Both the position numbers and the translations under genes were made by a program. From assembly GCF_004337985.1 (NCBI RefSeq), contig NW_021940918.1, positions 3,255,014 through 3,319,013 of the forward strand: a stretch of 64,000 nucleotides of DNA. The letters are read 5' to 3'. Below are positions 49,230 to 61,600 of this stretch, piece after piece. The notes beneath the pieces are model-generated. The model saw only the letters and a program-made list of their open reading frames with translations, was not told where the DNA came from and did not search any database. Position 1 is the stretch's first letter. The number at the start of each line of letters is the position of its first letter. The DNA comes from Pyricularia pennisetigena. Lineage: Eukaryota; Ascomycota; Sordariomycetes; Magnaporthales; Pyriculariaceae.

Positions 49230-50857
49230 TATTTAAACCATTTAATTAATTATAAATTTGGAACATTTTCCAACAAATTGTTTTTCGTCCATTCCCGGTT
49301 ATAAAAATGGATAAATTTTTTAACAATACTAAACGCTATTAATTTGGGTAATACCAATTGGGATAATAAATCGTATAACCGCCGCGGGTTTGGGAAAAAA
49401 ATAGTTATTGCAAAATGGGTACCCCATTTGTCCAATTGTTTAAATATATAACCTTTTTTGGAATTTTTCCTGGGTATTTTAATTAATTGCTTTTTAGGGG
49501 GTAATGCGGTTAAAACTTTAATTTGGTGCACGCAGGCGTTGCATCAATTTTTAAATTAATTTATAATAAAAAATAAATTCGTTTTTTATATAAAATCCAA
49601 TATAATTCGTCGAAAATATTTAACGTTAACGAAAATTTGCATATTTGGCGCCTCCTTTTTTAATTATTTCCTATTTATTATTTCCTATTACGTCCAATAA
49701 GGCGGAACGCGTTGTTTAAATATACCCAAAAAACCGGTTTATAATAATTCCGACGCTTTTACCCGGTTATTATCGTTTAAATTAAATTTAGCGATACGTG
49801 GAAAATTAATAAAAAATAACCGCGTTTATAAATACGTTAAAAAATTTAAATAAGTAATTTGTAAACTTTTCACGTTTTTCCGTAATATTACGGGTTATTT
49901 GGTTAATTTAATTAATAATTTTGGCCTAATTGGTTTATATTTAGCAATAAACCCCTGCGTATCGAAATATTAATAAAGCGTAAAAAAATATACGGTTTTT
50001 TTACGGTTAAACCCGCGTGCGGTTCGTCCGAATTTTTATTACAGGTTTGCGGGGTCGTTTAATATTAACGCGCCGTATTATATTATACGTTCCATATTGG
50101 GTTTATTTATACCTATACCCAAAAAAAATAAAAAATATAATACGAATTTTAAAATCCGGTTTGGAAAATTTTGCGTAAATTTTAATTTTATCGATTTTAA
50201 ATATAAATATATTATACCGAATAATTATATCGGTTGCGTTTCGTTTAATAAATTTCCTAAATACGAAGTTTTTTATTAAAAATTGGCGTATTTGGATAAT
50301 GCGGTTTTTGGCGTTTATATATATAATAATTTTAAAAATACGGGTGGCGGATAATAATATAGTATTCCTTATTAGGAATAAAAGGCGCCGGTAATCGTTA
50401 ATAAAAGTTTTACGTTCCAAACATTATATTATAATTGTAATTTCGGGTCGGTCGAAAAACGTTTTAACGAAACGTATTATTTTTTTATAATACAATTGGT
50501 CGAAAACGTAGGTTTTAATTTTTATTATAAAAATCGCGGTATACCCGAACATAAATAGGGTTACTAATATAATTACCCGGACCAAACGCAATATGGAAAA
50601 TAATTCCTTAAAATCCTTCCACTGTAAAATTATATAAAATTTATTAATAATAATTAAAACGATACGTTGGTGGAATATAGGGTTTTGAAAAAATTTAAAA
50701 AATCGGTAATTGGTGGTTTGTTCCGGTTTTAAAAAAATGTACGTATATTTACAAACGGTTTACGGGTTTTAAAAAATGTTATATTAAATAAAATTAGTTT
50801 TAATAATAAAAACCGCATATTTATATTTACGTTTAAAATAAATTGGTCTATTATGGA
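49230..50857 (-). pseudogene. RecQ-like helicase, C-terminal two-thirds (copy 2)
   Basis: Minus-strand frames include MERKTFINDYRRLLFLI, IIQIRQFLIKNFVF, KIDKIKIYAKFSKPDFKIRI (50103-50420) and DKWGTHFAITIFFPNPRRLY with KKFIHFYNREWTKNNLLENV (49250-49531). The N-terminal ATP-binding region is cut off at about 50857. Same protein as 52600-55319. Confidence 0.55.
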
Positions 50858-51378
50858 TTCGTACCTAAAGCACGTATTACGTAATAAAATACAAAAACGG
50901 GTTAGGGACAATATATAAAAGGAAAAACATTACCACGACCCGGATATACACCTTTTCCTCCCTTTTTCCCCAACGTTAATAATAATACCAATAAGGATAT
51001 TTAACGGTTTTAAGGCCGTTAATTTACCCTATAACACGAACGAACAAATAAAATTCGTTTTTATTTCGTTACGAAATATAACCCGGGTCCTAACCCTGTC
51101 GGCGGTAAATAAAAACGACGCAAAACCCCCGGCGACGTTACCCGCAAAATTAAAAAATTTCGAAAATTTATTTAACGACGGTAAAATTTCGGTTTTACCC
51201 CCGTATAAAAGCGAATTGGATTATTATATCCGGATCCAAAAGGATAACGACGGTAAATCCCCGCCGTTATTATAAAACCGGTAATATTATATACCGCGCG
51301 ATTAATTGCTGGAATTACGGCGATAAATAATCGATATAATGGATAAAAAATAGATTTAAATAAACGCGTCGTTAACCG
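50858..51378 (+). pseudogene. Ty3/gypsy pol fragment (start of reverse transcriptase)
   Basis: The plus strand reads NVNKNDA-type linker, KPPATLPAKLKNFENLF, DGKISVLPPYKSELDYYI and, past stops, YYIPRD and LLELRR. This fits the conserved entry to gypsy RT (LPxxYxxFxxxFS, LPPHRPxDHxIxL, LYxLSxxELxxLRxxI). Frame stops and truncation by the LTR at 51379 show it is a relic; it lies at the break of the copy 2 arm. Confidence 0.6.
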
Positions 51379-51772
51379 TGTAAACATGGCTAGCGCAGGG
51401 CTCATTATATAAACTACCCTGCATTATTTTATAACGGTTAATACGGGCTAATTTTATTAATCACCCTGCATCGAATAAATAAATAAATAACAAATAAAAC
51501 GTATACGCGTTTATACATACAAAGCTTTATATATTACGTTTTTGTTTATAGTTTCAACAACAAAACAAATACGTTATATTTAATCTAACTTAATAATATA
51601 ATGCACGTACCATAATTTATATTATATATACGTTAAAGTGCGTGGGTTCGAATCCCGTTATAATCGTAGATTTTCTATATATGCATAAACACAATAAACC
51701 GTTGGGCTTAATAGGTCGGCAGGTTAATCATATAAATAAGGCCAAATTATATAACGTAACCCCGCATTCCGG
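51379..51772 (+). mobile_element. LTR of the tRNA-like-carrying family, copy 4, 3'-truncated and heavily RIP-mutated
   Basis: Starts TGTAAACATGGC. Stops at GCATTCCGG, where a MULE-like terminus begins. Against copy 5 it shows many G-to-A and C-to-T changes (for example CATGAATAA to TATAAATAA, GTGGTCGCAG to ATAATCGTAG) while keeping GTTCGAATCCC. Confidence 0.7.
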
Positions 51773-52127
51773 TAATTTTAAAACTTATCCCTAAAACCCA
51801 AAGCTCCACAATTAATTTATTCCGTTCGCTTCGCTCTATTTCGTGGCTCAATTACGGTTTTGCAATGTATTTGTGGGTCCATCCAAAATACGTTTTGGTT
51901 TAGGTTTGAGGATAATTTGTCGATTTTCGCCGTTTATAACGGTATTTTTGGCCTTTTTGCGACCGACACTCCCTTATTATTCCATAACCACGCAAAATAT
52001 CGAAAAAATAAAACATCGTTAAAAATAGGAATTGGTAGGCCTTTTTTATTAATTTAAAATTTTTTGCACCCGGTACGCCAATTAAAAATTGGATATAGTT
52101 TGCCTTTTATCCGTTTATAACGGTATC
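51773..52127 (-). mobile_element. MULE-like element, right-end fragment
   Basis: The terminus TAATTTTAAAACTTATCCC at 51773 and about 350 bp of subterminal sequence match the right ends of the copies at 12442 and 32641. The remainder is missing. The preceding 9 bases, GCATTCCGG, would be the target, but no second copy was found. Confidence 0.6.
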
Positions 52128-52145
52128 CCTATTATCAACCCAAAA

Positions 52146-52515
52146 ATACCATCGATACCCATTTCGCATTTTAATAATAACGATTATAATCCGTTAAAAT
52201 TTATATATAAAAAATCGTAAAAACGAAAGGAATTTTTATATATAAATTTTAATCCAAATATCGCAAAAATATCTATTTTATAATCCGTATAAGGTAAATT
52301 TTATTTAATATATTATACGTCCACCCATAAATACCATCGATACCCATTTCGCATTTTACTAATAACGATTATAATCCGTTAAAATTTATATAAACAAAAT
52401 TGCAAAAACGAAAGGAATTTTTATATATAAATTTTAATATAAATAACGCAAAACCATTAATTTTATAATCCGTATAAAGTATATATTATATAATACGCTA
52501 TATATCCACCCATTA
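52146..52515. repeat. 185-bp tandem duplication
   Basis: ATACCATCGATACCC begins units at 52146 and 52331. The two units are largely collinear through CCGTATAA and the CCACCCAT ending, and a third unit starts to degrade at about 52,505. It lies just upstream of the RecQ-like gene of copy 3 and may be part of that element's end. Confidence 0.65.
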
Positions 52516-52599
52516 AAAAAAACCATTATTTCCGCAAATTTTTATATATTTGTATTAAATTACATATATATAATATCCGGAAACACGCCCATATATATT

Positions 52600-55319
52600 T
52601 CGTTTTCCCACCAAATCGACGCAATTTTTCGCGGTCCCAATCCCGTATACGCGGCGGCAAATACCTTTTCCGACGTACACATTTTCCTGGAATTATACGT
52701 TAAAACCAAAATTTTTGGTAATTTAAACCTATAATATAAACTCGTTTCCCCAGCTATTACATGTAAACATGGCTAGCGCAGGGTTTATTATATAAACTAC
52801 CCTGCATTATCTTATAACGGCTAGCACGGGCTAGTTTTATTAGTCACCCTGCATCGAATAAATAAATAAATAACAAATAAAACGTATACGCGTTCATACA
52901 CACAAAGCTTTATATTTTACGTCTTTGTTCATAGTTTCAACAACAAAACAAATACGTCATATTTAATCTAGCTTAGTGGTATAATGCACGTACCATAATC
53001 TGTATCATATATACGTTAAAATGCGTGGGTTCGAATCCCGTTGTGGTCGCAGATTTTCTGTGCATGCATAAACACAATAAGCCGTTAGGCTCAATGGGCC
53101 GTTAGGCTCAATAGGTCGGCAGGTCAATCACATGAATAAGGCCAAATCATGTAACGTAACCCCGCATTCCGGACATCCGGATCGAAGATCTGCACCTACG
53201 GATTCGAACACGTAATTCATAACTTAGCCTTAGATTCATCACCTTTTACTTTCATAACCTTCATCGATTCAACGATTCAACGAATCGATTGTGCAACAAC
53301 AATATATCATCTCTATTACCCGCTAGCAGACGGTTATCTGCCCTTTCAACGTTCCATCAGCCTTATACGTGATCCACTTTTCCCCGCGTTCAAGATTAAG
53401 CTTATTCTATCTCGTAACCTCCTCACATTACATGGTTTTTAAACTTTTATAAACCCCTTAATATTCCTGCACGAATCCCATATTATAACCAAATACAATA
53501 TATATACCGGGTTTTATATAATATAAAAAATGTTATTTTGCTGGCAAAAACCGGGTACGGGAAAAATATAATATTGCAAATTACCTCGGTAATTCGTAAT
53601 AATATTATTATTATCCAAATAATCCCATTAAACAAATTAGGGTAAAAACAGTTACGCAATATATAACGTTATCCCGCCGCGAACCCCAAATTAATCGATT
53701 AGTCCATTTTAAGCGTAAATATAAATATGCGGTTTTTATTACTAAAACTAATTTTATTTAATATAACCTTTTTTGGAACCCGTAAACCGTTTATAAATAC
53801 ACGCACATTTTTTTAAACCCGGAATAAACCACTAATTACCGATTCCTTAAATTTTTTCGAAACCCTATATTTTATTAATGTATCGTTTTATTTACCATTA
53901 ATAAATTTTATATAGTTTTACAGTGGAAGGATTTTAGGGAATCGTTTTCCATATTACGGTTGGTCCGGGCAATTATACCAGCAAACGTATTTATATTCGG
54001 GTGCACCGCAACTTTTACAGTAAAAATTAAAATTTACGTTTTCGACCAATTATATTATAAAAAAATAATACGTTTCGTTAAAACGCCTTTCGACCGACCC
54101 GAAATTACGATTATAATACAATATTTGGAACGTAAAACCTTTATTAACGATTACCGGCGCCTCCTATTCCTAATAAGGAATATTATATAATTATCCGCCA
54201 CCCGTATTTTTAAAACCATTATATATATAGACGTTAGGAACCGTATTATCCAAATACGCCAATTCCTAATAAAAAACTTCGTATTTAGGAAATTTATTAA
54301 ACGAAACGCAACCGATATAATTATCCGGTACGATATATTTACACCTAAAATCGATAAAATTAAAATTTACGCAAAATTTTCCAAACCGGATTTTAAAATT
54401 CGTATTATATTTTCCATTTTATTTTTGGGTATAGGTATGGGTATACCTAATATGGAACGTATAATATAATACGGCGCGTTAATATTAAACGATCCCGTAA
54501 ACCTGTGGTAAAAATTCGGACGAACCGCACGCGGGCCTAACCGTAAAAAAACCGCATATTTTTTTGCGTTTTACTGGTATTTCGATACGCAGGGGTCCAT
54601 CGCTAAATATAAACTAATCAGGCCAAAATTATTAACCAAATTAACCAAATAACCCGTAATATTACGAGGAAACGTTAAAAATTTACAAATTACCCATTTA
54701 AACTTTTTAACGTATTTATAAACGCGGTTATTCCCTATTAACCTTCCACGTATCGCTAAATTTAATTTAAACGATAATAACCGGGTAAAAACGTCGGAAT
54801 TACTATAAACCGGCCTTTTGGGTATATTTAAACCACGCGTTCCGCCCCATTGGACGTAATAAAAAATAATTAATAGGAAAAAATTAAAAAAAAAGGCGCC
54901 AAATATGCAAACCTTCGTTAACGTTAAATATTTTCGACGAATTATATTGGACCTTATATAGGAAATAAATCCATTTTTTATAATAAATTAATTTAAAAAC
55001 TATTATAACGTTTGCGTCCACCAAATTGGAGTTTTACCCGCATTACCCCCTAAAAAGCAGTTAATTAAAATACCCAGGAAAAATTCCAAAAAAGGTTATA
55101 TGTTTAAATAATTGGATAAATGGGGTACCCATTTTGCAATAACTATCCTTTACCCAAACCCGCGGCGGTTATACGATTTATTATCCCAGTTAATGCTATT
55201 TAAACTAATAATTTTTAATATCGTTAAAAAACTCGTCCATTCCTATAACCGGGTATGGACGAAAAACGATTTGCTGGAAAATATTCCAAATTTACAATTA
55301 ATTAAATGGTTTAAATAAT
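52600..55319 (+). pseudogene. RecQ-like DNA helicase (copy 3), interrupted by a solo LTR
   Basis: N-terminal part IDAIFRGPNPVYAAANTFSD and FLELYVKTKIFGNL precedes the LTR insertion. After it, the frame resumes with FYKPLNIPARIPYYNQIQ and the ATP-binding LLAKTGYGKN (53541-53567). Next come QWKDFRESF, the motif III-like FGCTAT near 54000 and TPFDRPE. Helicase C follows: KIDKIKIYAKFSKPD, GMGIPNMERII near 54430 and KFGRTARGP near 54520. A long C-terminal region includes DKWGTHFAITILYPNPRRLY (55112-55318). RecQ proteins unwind DNA 3' to 5'. Fungal transposon- or telomere-linked relatives exist, but I cannot place this one. Stops throughout. Confidence 0.65.
52762..53427 (+). mobile_element. Solo LTR of the tRNA-like-carrying family, copy 5, target duplication TTACA
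   Basis: 666 bp, TGTAAACATGGC to CCTCCTCACA, with TTACA at 52757-52761 and 53428-53432. This is the only copy with a clean 5-bp duplication and it sets the family's boundaries. It lies inside the RecQ-like coding sequence; removing the LTR and one TTACA restores the helicase frame. Confidence 0.85.
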
Positions 55320-56469
55320 ATAGCAATTATTTCGTTGTTTAACTCCCAATAATATACGAAAATAAGATACGAAATTACGCCTCCTATTTGCACAAATAAT
55401 AAAAAAAAAACGGCGGAATTAAAGCACGGTAACACTTTAGGAAACCATGGATATAATTAACAATTATTCGGGAAAACAAACTAATAAACGCCGACGAACG
55501 AATTAAACGGTATTATAATTATAGGTTAAAATGCTGGTTAGCGTTAACGGTTGCAAAAATATCTAATATAGGAACGTTTATAAATTTATAACCTAAAAAT
55601 TAAAGGGCGAATAAGGTTAAATCCTAATTAAATTAAATAACGTACCCTATATTATAAAAAGGTCGAACGATAAAAAAAGCGACGCCGAATTGGACTAATT
55701 AGGGGGGGGAGGAATAAATAGCGCAAAATATATAACTGTTAAATACTAAAATCCCCAATTAACGGCCTAAATAAAACGACTAAATACTGGATAATAACAA
55801 TTATTACGTAAATTAAAAATTTGGATTATATATAAGCTGGTACGGCGTAACGGCGCCCCGATTAAAAATAAAAAGGTTCGATATTGCGAATTGTAACAAT
55901 TATTACGGTTAAACTCCGGAAATTTTGGCGTTTCCATTTTAATTTTATTTTATTAGCAGAAAGCCCCACACGTAAACCCAATTATAAATACCTTTTTTTT
56001 TATTTTTATTAGTTTTTTTTTTTTTTTACAATAAAAACCTTTTTCCCAACCGCCAAATTTTTTTTGTAACGATTAATAAAAAATTGTAACGATTAAACCA
56101 ACGTTCAATTTTTAACTAATAAACGTAATAATTGTTATAATCGCAAAATTACTTTAGCAAATATTGCAAATACATTCGTTAGGAAGTTTAATTAAAGCAT
56201 TTTTAATTGGATAAAACTGTTTATATTTTACCTACCTAAACAGGCATTAACCCAATCGTAACGAAAATAAATTATAATTAACGCCCCTGCATCGCAAAAG
56301 TACCCCCCACCCGGTTAGGTCCGGGGCAAATTAATTAATTTTATTATAATAATAATTACAATAATTGCTTTAATTCGCCAAAAACCGTAATAATTATTAT
56401 AATTACGTTCCTTTATTACCATAGCTCCCAAAAAACGCCAAAAAGGCAAACTTCCGCCTAAACCACCAC
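55320..56469. other. Helicase element interior between RecQ-like and acidic-repeat genes (copy 3)
   Basis: AT-rich counterpart of 48,171-49,229 with repeated palindromes (near 55795, 55890, 56115, 56345, 56390). No protein domain is readable. Confidence 0.4.
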
Positions 56470-57540
56470 CAAATTTACGTTGGAACATATACCTAATAAT
56501 GCTAAATTATTTGCCAATTTAATAATTACATTATAAAAAGGAACGCGGATAAAAAAAATAAACCAATACCTTAAAAATTTGGAAAATCACGACGCAAATA
56601 CTGCAATTATTTTGGAATTAAATTTTGCTCGGTTGGACCGTTTTACATTACAAAGTTATTCGGATATAACCGGAATCCCCCTAAATTTTCCCCTTATTCC
56701 TAATAATAATAATAATAATTAAAATAATATTAATATGGATTCCGGCGATAATAAATTTACCCCCGCCCCCGTTAATAAAAATGGAAATAATACCGATATG
56801 GACGCCGGCGATAACGAATTTGCCCCCGCCCCCGTCGACTATAATAACGACGATATTTACATGGGCGAAAACGATAATTAATTTACCCCCGCGTCCGCCA
56901 ATAAAAGCGATAATAATATTAATATGGACGATAATTATAACGAATTTACCCCGGATTTGGATAACCGTTAATTGCAAACTTTTTTAACATTTTTTAAACC
57001 ATTTACCAACGCATTATCCCCGCCACCAAAAAACCCCAAAAACCGGCCTTTTGCATTATAACCGGAAATTATTATTAACCCGGCACCCGCGCCATTAAAT
57101 AGGCCGCCCGTACCCCGTATATATAAAATTACCACCGTTCGGCCAATTAAAATTAACCTTATTTCGGTATCGCGGACGTAACCCAAACCTAATTCGACGC
57201 CAAATAATAAATTAATAAATTTTATATAACCCGAATATTATTTCCTATCGCACAAAAATACGGATTTCCTGGATCGCCTACCCGTCCCGTTATAGAAGGA
57301 TTTTCAATTGGATAAAAACCAATCCGTATCGGCGATAATTATTATAATTTGGCGCAGGGTAAAAAATACAAATATTGCCAAAATGGTTCGCATTATACCC
57401 CATTTAAGTTATATTAATTACCTTAAAATTAACAATAATATTAACCCGCCCGCCTGGTTCGGTCGCGGAAATAACATTTTCCGCAACACGAACGAAGCCC
57501 TAATCGCCCAGACCTTTAAACGCCTTTAATCCGTTATTGG
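56470..57540 (+). pseudogene. Acidic-repeat protein gene (copy 3)
   Basis: Plus-strand pieces: IKKINQYLKNLENHDANTAI and ILELNFARLDRFTLQ, then four 20-residue repeats, then a Pro-rich part (NPAPAPLNRPPVPRIYKI), and MDKNQSVSAIIIIIWRRVKN with INPPAWFGRGNNIF at 57308-57529. It could be the N-terminal region of the following SNF2 gene or a separate gene; stops prevent a decision. No known domain is recognised. Confidence 0.4.
56715..56960 (+). repeat. 60-nt coding minisatellite (copy 3)
   Basis: Four units of about 20 residues: the first two read NMDSGDNKFTPAPV and DMDAGDNEFAPAPV, the next two are more decayed. The inverted arm has the same number of units. Confidence 0.65.
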
Positions 57541-58679
57541 CGTCGCCGCAGCAAAAACACGCGTTAATAACCAGATTTTGGCATATTATTTTAACAATAA
57601 TTTGTCGAATATAAACGAGGTAATAGTCGTATTTGGTTACGAAACGACAAATATTTTAGCATAATATATTAATATAATAGGTTAATATTTCCTTTTATTG
57701 GATTGCGATAATTATTATAATCCTTGCACTAATATATCCTGCTATTTATTATATTGTAACAATTATTACAATTTTTTGCGGTAATGCTAAACAATTATTG
57801 CTATAATATAATAATTATTACAATTTGGTTTTCACCTTTTTATATATTTTGGGATAACGGGTACAATTTTAATTGTTAATTAACTTATTTTCAATCGCCG
57901 ACGTATTCGGTTTTTTAATTTATTTTAAAATAAATAATCCCGGTAAATAAATTAAAAATAACAAAACACCCGTTTGGTAAAAGATTTTGGCCTCCGTACC
58001 GGATATATTTAACGATAAAGGTATTAAACCCATTTTCGATAATTTGGTAAATCGGCGTCGCCTACCCCTTATCCCCCCCTTTATCCGCTAAAGCGATATT
58101 AACTTCCCCGGGTTAAAAATATTCGCAAATAAATTTAAACCGGTTATAATTTCCACAATCCTCGCCACGATATTAATTTATTTGCGGATAATAACCACCG
58201 GATTTAACCTTAAAAACGGCGATTTAAAATTTAAAACCGCTAATTTTGGATTATATATATATAACGGTTACCATATCGACGATTAATTTAAAGCTTGTTA
58301 CCATTTCCTTTACTTTATTTTTCGCCGGTAGGGAAAAATCGTTATTAAAAATAAAAAAAGTTTTAACGATTTTAATGGAAATTACCGCAACCTTTTTAAA
58401 TTTAATATCGAATAATCCTCCACCCTATTTATTATCGCCGATTATACAATTATCGCCGATAACGTTATCGCCCTAAATAATTTATATTTAATATAATTTT
58501 AATATCGTTTAATTACCCGTTCGAGAACCGATTAAACCATCGACGTCGCTAATTTATTTGGTTTTAACCGCGTTTATTATAATAGGACGATAATAATATT
58601 CGCTGTCGATATTTGGTCCCGTTTTAAACCCATTAAAATCGGACGGTTAAAAAAAAAAAAAACGTGCAAATTAAATTCA
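57541..58679. other. Helicase element interior between acidic-repeat and SNF2-type genes (copy 3)
   Basis: Decayed coding sequence, probably part of the SNF2 protein's N-terminal half. A 76-residue frame at 58246-58476 (MDYIYITVTISTINLKLVTI...) has an intact but unrecognised counterpart at complement(46104..46307). Palindromic TTGTAA-type motifs cluster at 57,700-57,820. Confidence 0.4.
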
Positions 58680-61600
58680 AATGCACCTATTGGATTTGTT
58701 AATATTTGAAAATATTTTTAACAATTTATATAACGAAGGGCGGTTCCATTGTCCTATTTTTACCAAACCCAAAATAAAAATTACCGAATTTTATCCCAAA
58801 TTTTTTGGCGACGACCAATAAAACAATTTTTTTAATTTTATATAAACCCAATCCACTATCGCCGATCGATTTGCTAATATAAACCGCGCAAAACAGGAAA
58901 TTTTCGAGGACGCCCGCGAAAAAATCCTAACGGTTTCCTTGGCATATTATGCGCAATTTTTTATTTTAATTAAAAATTATTCCTGGATTGGTTATTTTTT
59001 TAATTTAAACGCGATTTAAACTGCTATAAAAAAATTGCGCTTTTTTTAAAACACTTTACCTATCGACGGTTTAAATACCGACAATAAAATCGGTTTCAAA
59101 TATAAAAAAATTAAAGGTAAATATTTTTGGTTTAATTGGGATATATTTAACATTTTTTTTAATCGCTATTAATTACCCTATTAACTGGTTGGTAAATTAT
59201 ATATACATTATCCCTAATAATTGTAATTATCGTTACAATTTTGCCCCTATTTTTGTAATTATTGTTATAATCCTGCCCCTATTTTTGTAATTATTATTAC
59301 AATCCCACCCTTATTTTTGTAATTATTGTTACAATTTTTATTTTTGTTAAATTAACTTTTTTTTCGGTTTAAATACCCACACCCTATTAAAATTGGAGCA
59401 ATTAATTTTTAAAAATTGGTTATTAGCCAACGAAATGGGCACAGGAAAAACGATTATTTATTTTACGGCGATTTATATATGGTATATCCGTTATTAACAC
59501 GACCGATTTATCCAAAATACCGACGGATGTTTTCCCACTTTAATTTTCGTCCCGGCCAGCCTTATTTCGCAAATATTTAAAAAAATAATAACCAATTTCC
59601 CAGTTTTCGACGTTAAATGCTACTATAATTTAACCGAAATATACGTTACCGATACCCCGCGAACGGTTGCTATTTTTACCCAGGCGCAATTTTACAATAT
59701 TTTAACCAAATTCGCCGCCCGCAAATCTAATCCCAAATCTGCGGGTACGATTATTATTATATTTTATTCGATATTCCTAATCCGAAAAATTAAATAATTG
59801 GACGAAATCTATAACGCGGAAAAGGTATTTAACCCATAATATATAAATAAAATTATTAATTCCAATTTTTAATAGCGCCCCCCCGACGTCGATAACCTCG
59901 ACGATAATTCCGATATTAAAAATAATATCCAGTAAATATTTTTTATAATAATTATTATAATTTTATTATATTAATATATTTATTTAAATTAAATAATTTT
60001 ATTAGGAACCGTTAACGTAAAAACGGTTGGAAAACCGATTTTTCCACGGGCGAAAACACCAAAAATATCCGGCGTTTAATTATATATTTATTATCCGGTA
60101 CCTTTTTTTAACGTATAATTGGAAACGAAGTTTAATACCTCCGTTACCGCGAATCGATAATATACCGCGCATTTCGCCTTATTTTTTGCGTTAATCGGGG
60201 TATAACCACTACCACGCCGATTATTAATAAAATTAGGGATATTATTAGTTTTAATGCCCTGGTTTGGGATAAAATTGCGATTTTTTTCGCCCGACCTAAA
60301 AACCTATCCTAAGAAAATATATTTACGGTCGATTATATTTGGGAAAGTAATGGTTATTTCGTCGCTTTTAATATCGATAAAAATATTAAAATCTTTTTAC
60401 AAAAATTCGAATCGATGGGTTGGAAATAATAGCTGTTTTACCCTCGAATTTTAAATTTTATAATTCCTACCATTATACCAAATAAAAAATCGTTAATAGT
60501 TTTTAAATATACGGGCGTATTTACGGTACGTAGGGGTATAAACACCGGGTTTACTTTGCCCAACGGTACAATTATTTATCCCCGTAAACGCATTCCGTTT
60601 TATAATATTATTATTAAAAAACTCCAATTTAGCCACCGTTTCGAAAACGTTATAACGAATACCGAAGCAATTTTTAAAAATATTATTACCGCATTCGTGG
60701 GCGAAAATACCGACGATATTAGTCCCGTTTTATTAGGAATTCCCACTAATGCGGATATTATAACTAGTAACCGCTAAACTTCGGTTTTTTTTAATATAGG
60801 TTTTATCCGCTTATTGCAGTTTTTAGCAATTAATTACCTTTTTTGGTTAATAATTTACGCCGAGGACGATACCCGGGATATTAATTCGGCGGAACTGGGT
60901 AAAATATTAGCGTTAAAAAAAGTGGATTTTAAAACCAAATACCGCAACGTCCGACAAAGTTTTAAAAAAAACCTACAGGAAGGAAAAACCCGTTTTGGAT
61001 CGGTAATTGTGGACGCTTTAATTTAATATAGCGGCGACGGTCCCCTTAGCTGGGTTTATTCGAAAACCCGCATTAATTTTAAACCGCTATTTCCGTCGGG
61101 CAGGGTTAAAATGGTCCATTTTATATTAAACGAATCGCCATTTATTACCCGCATGGTCGAAATTTGCATAAAGGAAAAAAAAAGGGTTAACGCGTCCTGG
61201 TTATAACCCCCAATCCTTAAATTTAAACGTAAATTGGTTATATGGTAATAATTGTTATAATCCCTTTTTTTCCCCACAATTATTGTAATAATTATTACAA
61301 TTTTTATATTTTTAAATTGTAACAAATATTATAATAACTATTATTTTTCCATTTTTGTAACAATTATTACAATTTTTAATATATTTGCTAACTTTTTTAA
61401 TTTTATTGCTTTTATTTTGGAAAAAACCAGTTTCGGTGTAATTATTATCCAATTAAATTTATCCCAAACCGAACGCGATAAAACCGTCTCCGATTTCACC
61501 GATTCCAGCTCTAATTTTAACGTTTATATTATAAATATTAATATTTCCAACGCTGGTTTTAATTTGCACCCCAATTATTGCACTGGTATTATTATCCCTT

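Larger units (their letters stand above)
40188..50857 (-). mobile_element. Helicase-rich large element, copy 2 (reverse orientation)
   Basis: Carries, in reverse, all four genes of copy 3. Matching positions in copies 2 and 3 add up to about 104,553 throughout (for example Walker A codons 45,121 and 59,432; 60-nt repeats 47,572 and 56,977; tandem arrays 45,215 and 59,336), so the two arms are collinear with few indels. It is cut at about 50857, inside the RecQ-like gene, by gypsy sequence. Confidence 0.75.

Noticed and set aside
39539..51772. One full-length LTR retrotransposon bounded by LTR copies 3 and 4
   Set aside because: The interval holds the reverse-oriented helicase element plus a gypsy relic at one end, with no gag-pol in order and no matching target duplication.
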